The position numbers and the translations under genes were made by a program. From positions 1 through 64,000 of the forward strand of contig NZ_SLWS01000017.1 of assembly GCF_004345645.1 (NCBI RefSeq): a stretch of 64,000 bases of DNA, in the 5' to 3' direction. Each line of letters begins with the position of its first letter. Within the stretch, counting starts at the first letter, position 1. This DNA comes from Actinocrispum wychmicini (lineage in GTDB: Bacteria > Actinomycetota > Actinomycetes > Mycobacteriales > Pseudonocardiaceae). The notes beneath the pieces were generated by a model. That model was given only the letters and a program-made list of their open reading frames with translations. It made no database searches and was not told where the DNA came from. Below are positions 1-8,711 of the stretch, in pieces.

Positions 1-354
1 GCCCAACTGGTCCTCACCATGGGCCAGGACCCCGGCCGTATCCCCACCGAACGATCCCTCGCCAACATCACCGGCGTGGCCCCACTGGACTGCTCCAGCG
101 GCAAAGACCACTCCCACCACCGGCTCTCCCGCGCCGGCGACCGCCAAGCCAACTCCACCCTCTACTACATCGTCCTGACCCGCATGGCCCACCACCAACC
201 CACCCGCGACTACATCACCACCCGACTCCGCCGCGGCACCACCATGACCAAGAAACACCTCATCCGCTGCCTCAAACGCTACGTCGCCCGCGAGATCTAC
301 CCCCGCCTCAAAGCCGACATCACCGACCTCAACAAAACCCACCCCACCACTTGA
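1..354 (+). pseudogene. IS110-family transposase, C-terminal part (cut by window edge)
   Basis: The reading frame is open from base 1 to the stop at 352-354, so only the last ~117 codons are visible. The segment shows the IS110 (Transposase_20, RuvC-like plus C-terminal HhH) signature: ITGVAP, SSGK, then RLSRAGDRQAN and the closing CLKRYVAREIYP. The family moves IS110 elements by site-specific recombination and usually lacks terminal inverted repeats. Whether the upstream part is intact cannot be judged. An inverted repeat lies 33 bp downstream. The family call is firm; its status as gene or remnant is open. Confidence 0.85.
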
Positions 355-386
355 CAACCCATAGGAGCTTCCTGGGCGAAGCCAAA

Positions 387-503
387 CACATCTGGCACGT
401 GGTGTCCGAACCCTCGAAAACCGTGCGGTCCGCCTACGGAAATCAGCAAAAAGCGGTAGCTATACGGACCGAAACGCAAGCCGGACACCACGTGCCAGAT
501 ATG
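387..503. repeat. 19-bp perfect inverted repeat around a 73-nt loop
   Basis: The arm ATCTGGCACGTGGTGTCCG at 390-408 is repeated exactly, reverse complemented, at 482-500. With one mismatch the arms extend outward to 387 and 503. The spacer is AT-richer than the surroundings and shows no ORF. It starts 33 bp after the IS110 stop. It could be a small non-autonomous element, a REP-like structure associated with the IS, or a long-stem terminator. IS110 elements do not normally carry TIRs, so it is not simply the IS end. Confidence 0.7.
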
Positions 504-949
504 ATTCCCTCTGGGCAGGCCATACGGGAGGGAGGCGCCGCGACCTATAGTCCTCCAACAATGCAGGATGCTTAGGAAAGGGACCCCCTCATGGTGGCCT
601 GCCCTCGCGGCGAGCGAACAATCTTTCCAGCCCGACATCAAAGCCGTGAATTAGCAAATCCAGCCGAATCCCCAATGGCCGATGGGCCAAGAACTGGTGG
701 CCCAGGGCTGGAACCTACTTGAGCCACGAAGGTTCCCAGAGGGTTGGCAGTCGCGTGCTGCGCGAGCCGTCGCCGGGCAGGCATGTTGATCCCGTGCATA
801 ACGGTGTGCCAAACGCAAGCTGCCGCAACTGGTGCTCGGATGGGCTAGTCCGTTCAGGGAGGCGGTCCGCTGGGGGTAACGCCGGCAACCGCGTGGCGGA
901 CATAGGTTCGCCCGATCCGCGTGCGTCGACAGATTGCGATGAATCTCCC
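504..949. other. Intergenic stretch with no supported gene
   Basis: About 450 bp between the inverted repeat and the next gene. The reading frame of the downstream gene stays open back to 719, but the residues before 950 look like random high-GC translation. No clear ribosome binding site, tRNA or terminator was seen. It is presumably the promoter region of the gene starting near 950. Confidence 0.4.
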
Positions 950-2230
950 ATGATGGAAGGCACCAACAAGAAAGCCGAAGCGGCCGTTCACACCGAATCG
1001 GCCGAACTGCTCCTGAAGTTGGCCAGGCCGCTGATCGCGGACTGTGCCGACCTGCAGTTGCAGAAGTCCCTGATCGAGCAACTCGAGAAGGCGATCAAGG
1101 CGGGGCCGTCGAAGTTTGACAAGTACATTCTCTTTGTCGGCGCCTTCGAGTTGTCTTTTATTCCGGATGCTTCTGAGGAGGCGGCGGTTGCCCGCCAGGT
1201 CAAGTTGATCAATCTGCCGTCGACCTTCGAGGCTGGGAAGCTGAAGGTTCCGACGCATGCCCTTGGGGCGAACTTGAACGGGTTCAGCCTGATTGAGGAG
1301 GCCACTGCCGCTGGCCTTGTCCAACAGTCGATGCTCACCATGAGCCAGGCGCACCAGCTCGAGTATCTCCGCAAGAGCGGCATTGTCGGGAAAGGGTGGA
1401 AGATCCTGGTCGAGATCCACTACTACCGTGAACGCAACCAGATCACGCACGAGTTCCACAAGGACACGTACGGGCAGACGCTGTTCGTCAACCTCAACTA
1501 TGACTCGGACCACGCGATCTCCGGTCCCGAGTACATTCTCAACCCACCGCCTGTTGACGAGCACGAGCTGCAGATCGCCGAATCGCTCCCGAAGGAGTTC
1601 CTCAACGATCTGCACTGGGTACGCGGCCAGTTGGGTGAGCCCACCGAGATCTCGATGTCCACGATCCCGGCCAACGGCTATGTCGCGTTCGTCGACGAGG
1701 CCATCCACCACATGACCCCGCACTACGGCGGCCGGGCGGTGAAGGGCAACGAAGTCGACTCGTTCCTGAAGAAACTGTTCGGCGACAAAACGGTTGAGGA
1801 TGCCCGTCAGGCCTACCGCGAGTTCCGGTGGCAGGACTCCGATGCCATCAGCGCGAAGCTCTGGTCGGTCGTGTCCGCGCGCAAGCCCTTCGGCGACTTT
1901 CTGAAGGTGATCGCCAAGACCGACGCGGCCAAGTGGTTCAGCTTGATCGAGGTGGCCGAGACATCGGACAAGTGGTTCGGTCGGGCCCACCTCCTCGACG
2001 CGGGCCTGGGCAACGACCAGATCGACACGTTGTTCGCCGAATCGCCCAACTGGAAGGGGTATCAGCGGGTCTCCATTCCCAACGCGGCCTCGGCGCCGCC
2101 GGCCAAGGCCCCGCTCAAGCGGCAGGCGAGCGTGGAGGCGCTCAAGGGCAACGTCCCGCCGGAAGTGACGGGCAATCGTCGCTTCTTCCGCACGTGGGTC
2201 CGGGCTGTGCGAGTTGATCAGCACTCGTGA
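950..2230 (+). CDS. Hypothetical protein, 426 aa
   Basis: I do not recognise this family. The protein is soluble-looking, without signal peptide or membrane segments. It has a Leu/Lys-rich helical N-terminus and a middle with several aromatic-charged motifs (IHYYRERNQITHEFH, FRWQDSD). The C-terminal tail is Ala/Pro/Lys-rich and probably disordered. The start at ATG 950 (or ATG 953, the next codon) is chosen because the residues upstream look non-coding; no strong Shine-Dalgarno is visible. It stands alone between the IS110 remnant and the DUF1801 gene on the other strand. An open frame this long with clean codon use is very likely real. Confidence 0.75.
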   Translation: MMEGTNKKAEAAVHTESAELLLKLARPLIADCADLQLQKSLIEQLEKAIKAGPSKFDKYILFVGAFELSFIPDASEEAAVARQVKLINLPSTFEAGKLKVPTHALGANLNGFSLIEEATAAGLVQQSMLTMSQAHQLEYLRKSGIVGKGWKILVEIHYYRERNQITHEFHKDTYGQTLFVNLNYDSDHAISGPEYILNPPPVDEHELQIAESLPKEFLNDLHWVRGQLGEPTEISMSTIPANGYVAFVDEAIHHMTPHYGGRAVKGNEVDSFLKKLFGDKTVEDARQAYREFRWQDSDAISAKLWSVVSARKPFGDFLKVIAKTDAAKWFSLIEVAETSDKWFGRAHLLDAGLGNDQIDTLFAESPNWKGYQRVSIPNAASAPPAKAPLKRQASVEALKGNVPPEVTGNRRFFRTWVRAVRVDQHS

Positions 2231-2276
2231 GCTGACGTGGTGGTGCGCCCAAGCCGTGGGCGCACCACCCCCGGGC

Positions 2277-2672
2277 TCATTGCTCCCGCTTCAGCTTGCG
2301 CCAGCCGCCGGCGCGGTTGTTCGCGATGATCTGCTTGAACATGGCCAGCAGGGCGGGTTTGTTGATCTTCTCGCCGCGCTTGACGGCCACGGTCCGCGCG
2401 GTCTTGTTCTCGTGGCCCGCGGTGATGATGCCCGCCGGGTCGGGCACGATCGCCCCGTCGTACATGAACACGTTGACGTGGTCCCTGGCGGCGAGCAGCG
2501 CGCAGATGTTGCCGTTGAGCACGAAATATGGCTGGACGGTCCGCTTGATCGTCTCGACCACCTCGGGGTCGGCCGAGTGCACCAGGTCGCGGACCTCGTG
2601 ACAGATCGCCTGCTGCCAGTCGGGCAGGCGGTTGATGTAGTCGTCCACGCGCGGGTCGACCTCGTAGCCCAT
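2277..2672 (-). CDS. DUF1801 domain-containing protein
   Basis: A 131-aa protein of the DUF1801 (YdhG/YdeI-like) fold. Visible features are the N-terminal DPRVDDYINRLPDWQQAICHEVRDLV helix region, the core TIKRTVQPYFVLNGNICALLAARDHVNVFMYDGA and the Lys-rich tail ending KLKREQ. Proteins of this fold are small and cytosolic. One member has been called an iron chaperone, but the general function is not established. The start at ATG 2672 is preferred over ATG 2678 because GGGAGG ends right before the latter and sits 6 nt before the former. It is convergent with the upstream hypothetical gene, with a 46-bp gap. Confidence 0.85.
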   Translation of the reverse strand: MGYEVDPRVDDYINRLPDWQQAICHEVRDLVHSADPEVVETIKRTVQPYFVLNGNICALLAARDHVNVFMYDGAIVPDPAGIITAGHENKTARTVAVKRGEKINKPALLAMFKQIIANNRAGGWRKLKREQ

Positions 2673-3164
2673 GGTCATCCTCCCTGTTTTCGCTGCACAC
2701 CCGGGACGTCGCAGCCGTCCGCGCGATCTCGACATGATCCACGCATCTTGCCGAAGACTCCATTTGGCCCGCGACGATCCCCAGGTCGGGGCATTAATCT
2801 GGGGGCCGGGGGACGTCGTGGTGGGGGACGACCGGGGCGCGACGTCCGGATCGGCGCACAGCGCGGGCAGGACTGGGGGTAGGACATGGTCGACGATGGC
2901 GTGGACTGCGCGGACCCGCCGTACCCCGCGGTTTCGCGGGGTCTAAGGTTCTCGCACCCTCTGTCCACGGTCCACCTTGGAGTGACGTGTCGCCGGCCCT
3001 CCCTACGTGCCCAGGTCACGAAGTGGGCACTATTCGCATGTCGCCGAACCGGCCGCGCGTGCTAATCAGTTGGGCAAGAGGCGCCCAAACCCGTTCGGGT
3101 GACAGAAACTGTCGCGAACGAGATGACGTAAACGCTGTGTCATTGACGAACTCGATCGGGGATC
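2673..3164. other. Intergenic region with a small hairpin
   Basis: Nearly 500 bp without a supported gene between two divergent genes. The only clear structure is a perfect 8-bp stem with a GTTT loop at 2923-2942 (ACCCCGCG/CGCGGGGT), without a T-tract. Promoters for both the DUF1801 gene and the SCO2525-type operon should lie here; I could not assign -35/-10 boxes with confidence. Confidence 0.4.
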
Positions 3165-4001
3165 ATGATGGTTGACCCGCAGATGTGCGATATAATCCCG
3201 GGAATGGCCCCAGGGAGCGGCGGCAAGGTCCACAATGACGAGGTCGACTGGGGTCACTTCGATGCCGACGAGTATTACCGGCACAACTACCTGAAGCTGC
3301 GCGCCGATGACGAGGAGATCCTCGGGTTCGTCCGAGATCATTTCGCCAGCCTGCTCGACGGCCGGGATCTCCCGGCCGGATACCGGGGAATCGACGTCGG
3401 CACCGGGCCCAACCTGTACCCGGCGCTGTCGATGTTGCCGTTCTGTGACAATGTCACCCTGTTCGAGCACGCAGAGCCCAACATCAGTTGGCTGCAGGAC
3501 CAGAAGCGGAACACCTGGCCGTCCTGGTCGACCGCGTGGCACCAGTTCTGGGACGTGCTGCGCGCGCAGCAGGCATACGCGCGGATCACCGACCCGCGGT
3601 CCGTCCTCGCCAAGCGGGTGGAGATCCACCAGGGCAACGTCTACGAGCTCAAAACGCTGGCACCATTCAACGTCGGAACGATGTTCTTCGTGGCGGAATC
3701 GATCACCGGTCAGGAATCCGAGTTCCGGTCCGCGATGGATCACTTTCTCGACGTGCTGGCTCCGGGCGCGCCGTTCGCGATAGCGTTGATGGAACACTCC
3801 ACGGGATACCACGTGGCGGACAGCCATTTTCCCGCCACCGACATCGACGAAGGGGCAGTGAGCAGCTGCTTCCGCAACCGGGTGAGCAGCATTTCGATCA
3901 AGCACATCGACGTCGGTGCCCGGCCGCTGCGGGACGGCTACACCGGAATGTTGATCGCGCTTGGCCAGATGCGGGACGGGGAGGACAGGGCACTGACATG
4001 A
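3165..4001 (+). CDS. SCO2525-family SAM-dependent methyltransferase
   Basis: A 278-aa class I methyltransferase-like protein. The SAM-binding glycine motif is GIDVGTGPNLYPAL near residues 75-90, followed by the acidic end of strand 2 (LFEHAEPN). The N-terminal block VDWGHFDADEYYRHNYLKLR is characteristic of the actinobacterial family named after S. coelicolor SCO2525. It is the first gene of a chain whose members match SCO2524, SCO2523, SCO2522 and SCO2521 in order. Its stop overlaps the next start by four bases (ATGA, 3998-4001). The substrate is unknown. ATG 3165 or 3168 could be the start (GGGG at 3158-3161); an internal ATG at 3204 is a third option. Confidence 0.8.
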   Translation: MMVDPQMCDIIPGMAPGSGGKVHNDEVDWGHFDADEYYRHNYLKLRADDEEILGFVRDHFASLLDGRDLPAGYRGIDVGTGPNLYPALSMLPFCDNVTLFEHAEPNISWLQDQKRNTWPSWSTAWHQFWDVLRAQQAYARITDPRSVLAKRVEIHQGNVYELKTLAPFNVGTMFFVAESITGQESEFRSAMDHFLDVLAPGAPFAIALMEHSTGYHVADSHFPATDIDEGAVSSCFRNRVSSISIKHIDVGARPLRDGYTGMLIALGQMRDGEDRALT

Positions 4002-5833
4002 GGTTGCAGCCGCGACAGCAAATTCTGGACGTCTGGCGGTGTGTGGCGCAGTACTCGATGCGGTCGAGGACGTGGCGGTGGGGTGGCCGCCAGCGGCGCA
4101 ACTCCATCAGCGACGCTGAACAGTTGCTGTGCCTGATGTACCCGGCCGCGAACGTCAGCAACCTGCGCCTGGACGAACCGGACTCGACGGCCAAGGACGT
4201 GCTGGAAGCGCTGCACAAGCTCGGCGACGGTGTGGAGATCCCGAAACTGCTGATCGACGTGATCAGCGAGTACATGGCGACCTACACCGGCGAGGACGGC
4301 ACGCCGTTGTTCGGCGGCGGCCACTACTTCCAGACCGCGGACCCCAAGGCCGAGCTGAGCGAGCAGCAGCTGTCGCTGGCGGTGGTCGACTCGTTCGCGA
4401 CCGCCATCTCGCTGTCGCTGTCCACGCTCGGCTTCCTCAAGGTGTTCAGCCGCGCGGTCCGGCGGCCGGCGATGCGGGAGAAGATCGCCGAACTGGAGGC
4501 GGCCACCAACAACCGGCTGTCCGCCGCCATGGTCGGCCTGCTCCGCAGCTTCTGCGTGTTCGTCTTCGAACCCGACTCGGTGCCCGGCCGCGCGCTGGTC
4601 CGCACCCTCAACCAGAACGACGAGCCGGACCGGCTGGTGCTGGAGCGGCTGCGGCGCAGGCTCGAAGGTGTGCGGGCGAGTTTCCGCGAGGCCAAGCTCG
4701 GCCTCAGCCAGGACGACGCGCTCGACAACGAGAACATGCTTTTCGAGTGCGGCTGGTCATGGGGTGTCGTGACCGGCGCGCCGGAGGTCGTGACGACCGA
4801 GACGGTGGGCGAGCAGGCCGACGGGGTGGCGCTCGGCGCGCCCTACCTGTACTTCACCGTGGTCGCGCTCGACGGCATCAGTGACCTGTTCTCCGACCGG
4901 ACGCGGGTGCTCGGCCTGCTGAACGAGGAGCAGCAGCGGCTGGCGCAGGCCCTGCAGCTGCGCTGGGACCTGACCCTGGACTACTGGTCCGCGGTCGCCC
5001 GGTTCGGGGCCAGCCGGTGGCCGCTGGAGGACATTCCCTGGCGGACCACTGACGAGGAGGAGTCGGAGTACTTCAGTCTGCTGGTGACCGCCGTCGTGCT
5101 GCTGGACCTGCTGGCCCGGCGCGCCACCGACGACGACCTGACCCGGACCGTGTCGGTGCTGGAGGAGCTGGCGGTCCGGGGCCGGATCAACCGCCGCGTG
5201 GTCCGCGGCGACCGGGCCATCGACCTGCACAGCCCTGGTGTGCGCCTGGACATGACCGGCGCGGAGAAGTTCGGGCCGGACATGACGTGGATGGTCTCGG
5301 ACTTCGCGGTGCTGCTGCTGAAACGTTCGGTGCGGGCGGCTGGGCTGTCGCGCAACCGCGGTGCCCGCGACCGGTTGCTCACGGTCGCCGAGGAGGCGCT
5401 GGGACACGTGTGGCGGCGGCGGCTCAAGGACGGGCCGGCGGCCGGGTTGTGGGACGACCCGGGCGACCTGCTGCCCGACGTCGTCGTCGACCGGGAGATG
5501 CCGTCGTGGTGGCTGACCGAGCGCGTGATCGAGTGCCTGATCCTGGCGTCCCGGACGGTCAGCGAGTCGCCGATTCGCAGCACCCGGCTGTTGGAGATCG
5601 CCACCGACCTGCTCGGTGAGGCGGACCAGTTGTTCAGCAACGAGCAGTTGGAGGCGTCGCAGCATGAGAACTCCGCGATGCAGACGACCATGCGCGGCAT
5701 CCAGGTCAAGCTGGTGCGGGCCAGGGAGATCCTGCAGGAGCGCCCCGGGACGGCGTCGGCGCTGGTGAACGAGGCACTGCGGGAACTCGACCAGTTGGCC
5801 GTCGCGAGGCAGGACGCTACCAGGAGCGTGTGA
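3998..5833 (+). CDS. SCO2524-family protein
   Basis: A 611-aa protein, mostly alpha-helical, with no signal peptide or transmembrane segment. It starts MRLQPRQQILDVWRCVAQYS at an ATG overlapping the previous stop. The C-terminal ~90 residues (QLFSNEQLEAS through REILQERPG) look like a long amphipathic helix or coiled coil. I assign it to the SCO2524 family from its position between SCO2525- and SCO2523-type genes and its overall look; the family has no known biochemical role. The next gene starts within its final codons, so translation is probably coupled. Confidence 0.75.
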   Translation: MRLQPRQQILDVWRCVAQYSMRSRTWRWGGRQRRNSISDAEQLLCLMYPAANVSNLRLDEPDSTAKDVLEALHKLGDGVEIPKLLIDVISEYMATYTGEDGTPLFGGGHYFQTADPKAELSEQQLSLAVVDSFATAISLSLSTLGFLKVFSRAVRRPAMREKIAELEAATNNRLSAAMVGLLRSFCVFVFEPDSVPGRALVRTLNQNDEPDRLVLERLRRRLEGVRASFREAKLGLSQDDALDNENMLFECGWSWGVVTGAPEVVTTETVGEQADGVALGAPYLYFTVVALDGISDLFSDRTRVLGLLNEEQQRLAQALQLRWDLTLDYWSAVARFGASRWPLEDIPWRTTDEEESEYFSLLVTAVVLLDLLARRATDDDLTRTVSVLEELAVRGRINRRVVRGDRAIDLHSPGVRLDMTGAEKFGPDMTWMVSDFAVLLLKRSVRAAGLSRNRGARDRLLTVAEEALGHVWRRRLKDGPAAGLWDDPGDLLPDVVVDREMPSWWLTERVIECLILASRTVSESPIRSTRLLEIATDLLGEADQLFSNEQLEASQHENSAMQTTMRGIQVKLVRAREILQERPGTASALVNEALRELDQLAVARQDATRSV

Positions 5834-5835
5834 CG

Positions 5836-6750
5836 ATGCTCGTCTTCGCCACGTCCGACAAGGGCGGTACAGGGCGGTCGGTCACCAGCTGCAACCTGAT
5901 GTACCGGCGGGCGCTGCAGGGCAGCAACGTGTGTTACGTCGACTTCGACTTCGGCTCGCCGACCGCCGGCGCGATCTTCCAGATGCCGGCGGTGGAGACC
6001 GGCACGGACGACGGCGGCCTGCACTCGTACCTGCAGGGCCGGGTGAGCGCGCCGCTGCGGCTGGACGTCTGGTCCACAACGGACAGACAGAACCTGGTCG
6101 ACCAGACCGCGGTGGCCGGCAGCTTCGTGCTGTTCCCCGGCGACAAGGGCGGCGGCGAGTTCTCGGTCGGCCCGGACGCGGTGCGCCGGTGCACCGAGCT
6201 GTTCGCCAAGCTCGACGACGAGTTCGACGTCTGCCTGATCGACCTCAGCGCCGGCCGGTCGCACGCGATCGACATGGCGCTGGAAGCCACCGCGCAACCG
6301 GAGCTGCGGCCGGTGACCGCCCGCTGGATGGTGTTCCACCGGTGGACCAAACAGCACATCATCGCCGCGCATGGCCTGGTGTTCGGCGACCGCGGCATCC
6401 TGGAGACCGGTCTGGCCTGCGGGCACGACGAGAACGACCTGCTGGACTCGATCCGTTTCGTCCGCACCGCGATCCTCGAACTCGACTCGCCGGACCTGAA
6501 GTACCTGCGCGGCGCGCAGGCCGCCTGGCTGGAGACGTGCGACGTGGAACTGCAGGCCGAGGCGTCGAAGAAGTCGTTGGGGCGCAGCACTTTACTCGGC
6601 CAGACACCGCTGGACCCGGTGCTGCAGTGGCGGGAGCAGCTGATCTCCACCGACGACGTGGCCAACGGAATCGCCAACGTGGGCACCCTCACCGCGTTCG
6701 ACGACCTGGCCCGCAAGCTGACCGACGACCGGGCGTGGGAAGGACTGTGA
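5836..6750 (+). CDS. SCO2523-family variant P-loop protein
   Basis: A 304-aa ParA/MinD-like P-loop protein. The deviant Walker A reads SDKGGTGRSVTS near the N-terminus; the second lysine of canonical KGGxGKT is replaced by arginine, hence variant P-loop. A Walker-B-like strand FDVCLIDLSAG and a switch-I-like VDFDFGSP are also visible. The family is known only as a conserved actinobacterial cassette partner. ATP binding or hydrolysis may be altered by the Arg. AGGAG at 5822-5826 suits ATG 5836; GTG 5830, which would overlap the previous stop, is the alternative start. Confidence 0.85.
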   Translation: MLVFATSDKGGTGRSVTSCNLMYRRALQGSNVCYVDFDFGSPTAGAIFQMPAVETGTDDGGLHSYLQGRVSAPLRLDVWSTTDRQNLVDQTAVAGSFVLFPGDKGGGEFSVGPDAVRRCTELFAKLDDEFDVCLIDLSAGRSHAIDMALEATAQPELRPVTARWMVFHRWTKQHIIAAHGLVFGDRGILETGLACGHDENDLLDSIRFVRTAILELDSPDLKYLRGAQAAWLETCDVELQAEASKKSLGRSTLLGQTPLDPVLQWREQLISTDDVANGIANVGTLTAFDDLARKLTDDRAWEGL

Positions 6751-7691
6751 TCCCGATCGACGTGCCGTTCCGGGAAACCGCCGCGCAGCCCCGGACGCAA
6801 GCGGTGCCGCTGTCCCACCTGTCGCTGGAACTCGGGCACGTCTACATGGAGGACTTCGAGGCCGGACCGGAGCGGCTGGGCGCCCAGCTGCGGCGGGTCG
6901 CGCGGTGGGCGGAGCTGGCCGGCCGGGTCGGCCTGCCGGACCGGGCCAGGGTCAGCACCTGTTTCCTGATCGACGACTACTTCACCCGGTTCGCCAGCCC
7001 GGCCGAGGTGGTGCCGATGCTGCTGGACGTGGCCGAGCGGAGCGGACTGCGCATCGACTACCTGGCACGGGAGTCCGCGTGCGCGCAGGCCGACGGCGTG
7101 CCACTGGCCAGCCTGGTGGCGGGCCGGCTCACGGCCGTGCCGCCGGTGGGCAGCAACGGTTCCCGGCCGCCGACGTCGGAGACCGGGTGGCTGAGCAACG
7201 GTGAGCGCTCGCCGGTGGCCGGCGGGGAGGCCATGCGCCGGTCGTCCTGGCAGCCGCCGGTGGAGATCGACGCACGCAACCACTCCGTGTTCGTGGACGT
7301 GGAACTGTGGCACGACAAGGACAACCGGCGGACGTGGTCGTGTGCGTACCTCGCGGCCGTGTGGCAGTTGCTGCGGCTGGGACTGATTCGCAACGGCACC
7401 GAGGCCGTGGCGCAGCCGCGGGCGTGGACTGGCGACTTTCCCGGCGAATGGGACGACCTGCCGCCGATCACCAAGCTGAACCCCGAGGCGAAACCGTTCA
7501 GCGCATACCGGACATTCTCTGTTCTGCCCGCGCGCTTCCTGCCGGTGGAGAACGCGGTGCGGATCATTCTGTCGCAAGTGTCGACGGCCGGGGACGTGCT
7601 GGACCAAATCATGGACCGCAGCGCCAGGGACAACTTCGAGCTCTCACCGGATTTGACCCAACGGGTGGATTACCTGTTCTTCAACGAGTGA
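6747..7691 (+). CDS. SCO2522-family protein
   Basis: A 314-aa protein starting at GTG 6747, which overlaps the previous TGA (GTGA). It has a conserved-looking N-terminal core (LSLELGHVYMEDFEAGPERL, then FLIDDYF), a variable Pro/Ser/Gly-rich linker around residues 130-165, and a C-terminal block (VFVDVELWHDKDNRRTWSCAY, LLRLGLIR). No membrane segments or catalytic motifs that I know are present. Family assignment rests on order in the SCO2521-2525 chain. Its function is unknown. Confidence 0.75.
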   Translation: MIPIDVPFRETAAQPRTQAVPLSHLSLELGHVYMEDFEAGPERLGAQLRRVARWAELAGRVGLPDRARVSTCFLIDDYFTRFASPAEVVPMLLDVAERSGLRIDYLARESACAQADGVPLASLVAGRLTAVPPVGSNGSRPPTSETGWLSNGERSPVAGGEAMRRSSWQPPVEIDARNHSVFVDVELWHDKDNRRTWSCAYLAAVWQLLRLGLIRNGTEAVAQPRAWTGDFPGEWDDLPPITKLNPEAKPFSAYRTFSVLPARFLPVENAVRIILSQVSTAGDVLDQIMDRSARDNFELSPDLTQRVDYLFFNE

Positions 7692-7721
7692 CGTCCGACC
7701 TGGGCCGTACGGAGGGTGCAG

Positions 7722-8711
7722 ATGCTCATATTGGGGGAAATACGCACCTGCCTGCTGCGGAACTCTTCGAGCGTGCGCCAGACTGTGGTCGGTGACCTGC
7801 TCGGTCTGATACCGGGCGAGCCGGTGTGGATGTCGGAGCGACCGATGGCGCACGCCCTTTCCCCCGAGGTGATCAGAGGTGTCGATTGTCCGCTGCCCAC
7901 CAGCTCCGGCACCAGGGTCAGGGGCGTCGGCACGGTCGCCGCGCACGCGGTGATCAGCGCGGGACGGGTGCTGCAGGGATCGGTCACGGCGCGGGTCGAG
8001 CGGTCGAACGCCGACCACAGGCTGCCGTGGCCGCACTATCTCGGCCGACCTGGTGTCGTTGAGATGATCGGCCGGGCTCTGGGAGTCGGCGATCTGGCCG
8101 AGGGATTTCTCCGGGAATGGTCGTCGTCCGCTTTTCTTGATCTAGGTTCGGTCAGCGAGCGACTGATCGACGGGGTGCAGATGAGCCCGCGGCTCGATCA
8201 CGCCATGCCGTTTCGGTCGGCCCGGACCAGAATGCGGTGGACCGCCGTCGTCGGCGACGAACCGGCGCGGATCATTGACCCCTTCACGGTGGAAGGTGAC
8301 ACAACAAGGACAATCTCGTTGACCGTCCGACCGGAGGATCTGCCGGCCGCGGTGCGTTTCTGCGAGGATCTCGCGCTGCATGACTGGGTGCTCACCACTT
8401 TGCTGCGTATCGTGGAGCGCGGCGATCTGGGATCCCTCGACGGCCAGCAGGTGGTGGAACGCCTGCGCCCGGCCGTCGACCACCTCATGCACGTGTGGAT
8501 GCCCGGTGCGCACGTGCCGGACTCGATGATGCCGCTGTGGGAGGCGCTGGAGCGGCGACCGGGGTTCACCAGGCAGTGGACCGCCACGGTGAACCGGATC
8601 CGGGACCAGCTCGCGCTGCGGAACCTGATCGCGTTCCACGGGATGGACGCGGTCGCAGGCGGCGAACCTCAACGATCGGGAGGCGTTGGTGTTCCTTCTC
8701 CAGGCCGGTAG
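7722..8711 (+). CDS. SCO2521-family protein
   Basis: A 329-aa soluble protein beginning MLILGEIRTCLLRNSS; GGAGG at 7711-7715 gives a 6-nt spacing to ATG 7722 (GTG 7716 is also in frame). It has a repeated GRVLQGSVTARVER-type strand region and a C-terminal helical domain (VVERLRPAVDHLMHVW). It is the fifth member of the SCO2525 to SCO2521 chain, lying 30 bp after SCO2522. Its last 23 nt overlap the start of the next gene, so the operon appears to continue. Its biochemical role is unknown. Confidence 0.75.
   Translation: MLILGEIRTCLLRNSSSVRQTVVGDLLGLIPGEPVWMSERPMAHALSPEVIRGVDCPLPTSSGTRVRGVGTVAAHAVISAGRVLQGSVTARVERSNADHRLPWPHYLGRPGVVEMIGRALGVGDLAEGFLREWSSSAFLDLGSVSERLIDGVQMSPRLDHAMPFRSARTRMRWTAVVGDEPARIIDPFTVEGDTTRTISLTVRPEDLPAAVRFCEDLALHDWVLTTLLRIVERGDLGSLDGQQVVERLRPAVDHLMHVWMPGAHVPDSMMPLWEALERRPGFTRQWTATVNRIRDQLALRNLIAFHGMDAVAGGEPQRSGGVGVPSPGR

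Noticed and set aside
854..2224. Long antisense open frame under the 426-aa hypothetical gene
   Set aside because: Typical high-GC shadow: Arg/Val/Leu-rich, no motif, no ribosome binding site, and the plus-strand frame has better codon use.
4757..7607. Several long minus-strand frames across the SCO2524-SCO2522 region
   Set aside because: They are antisense to genes with recognisable P-loop and family features and read as low-complexity Arg/Gln/Pro sequence.
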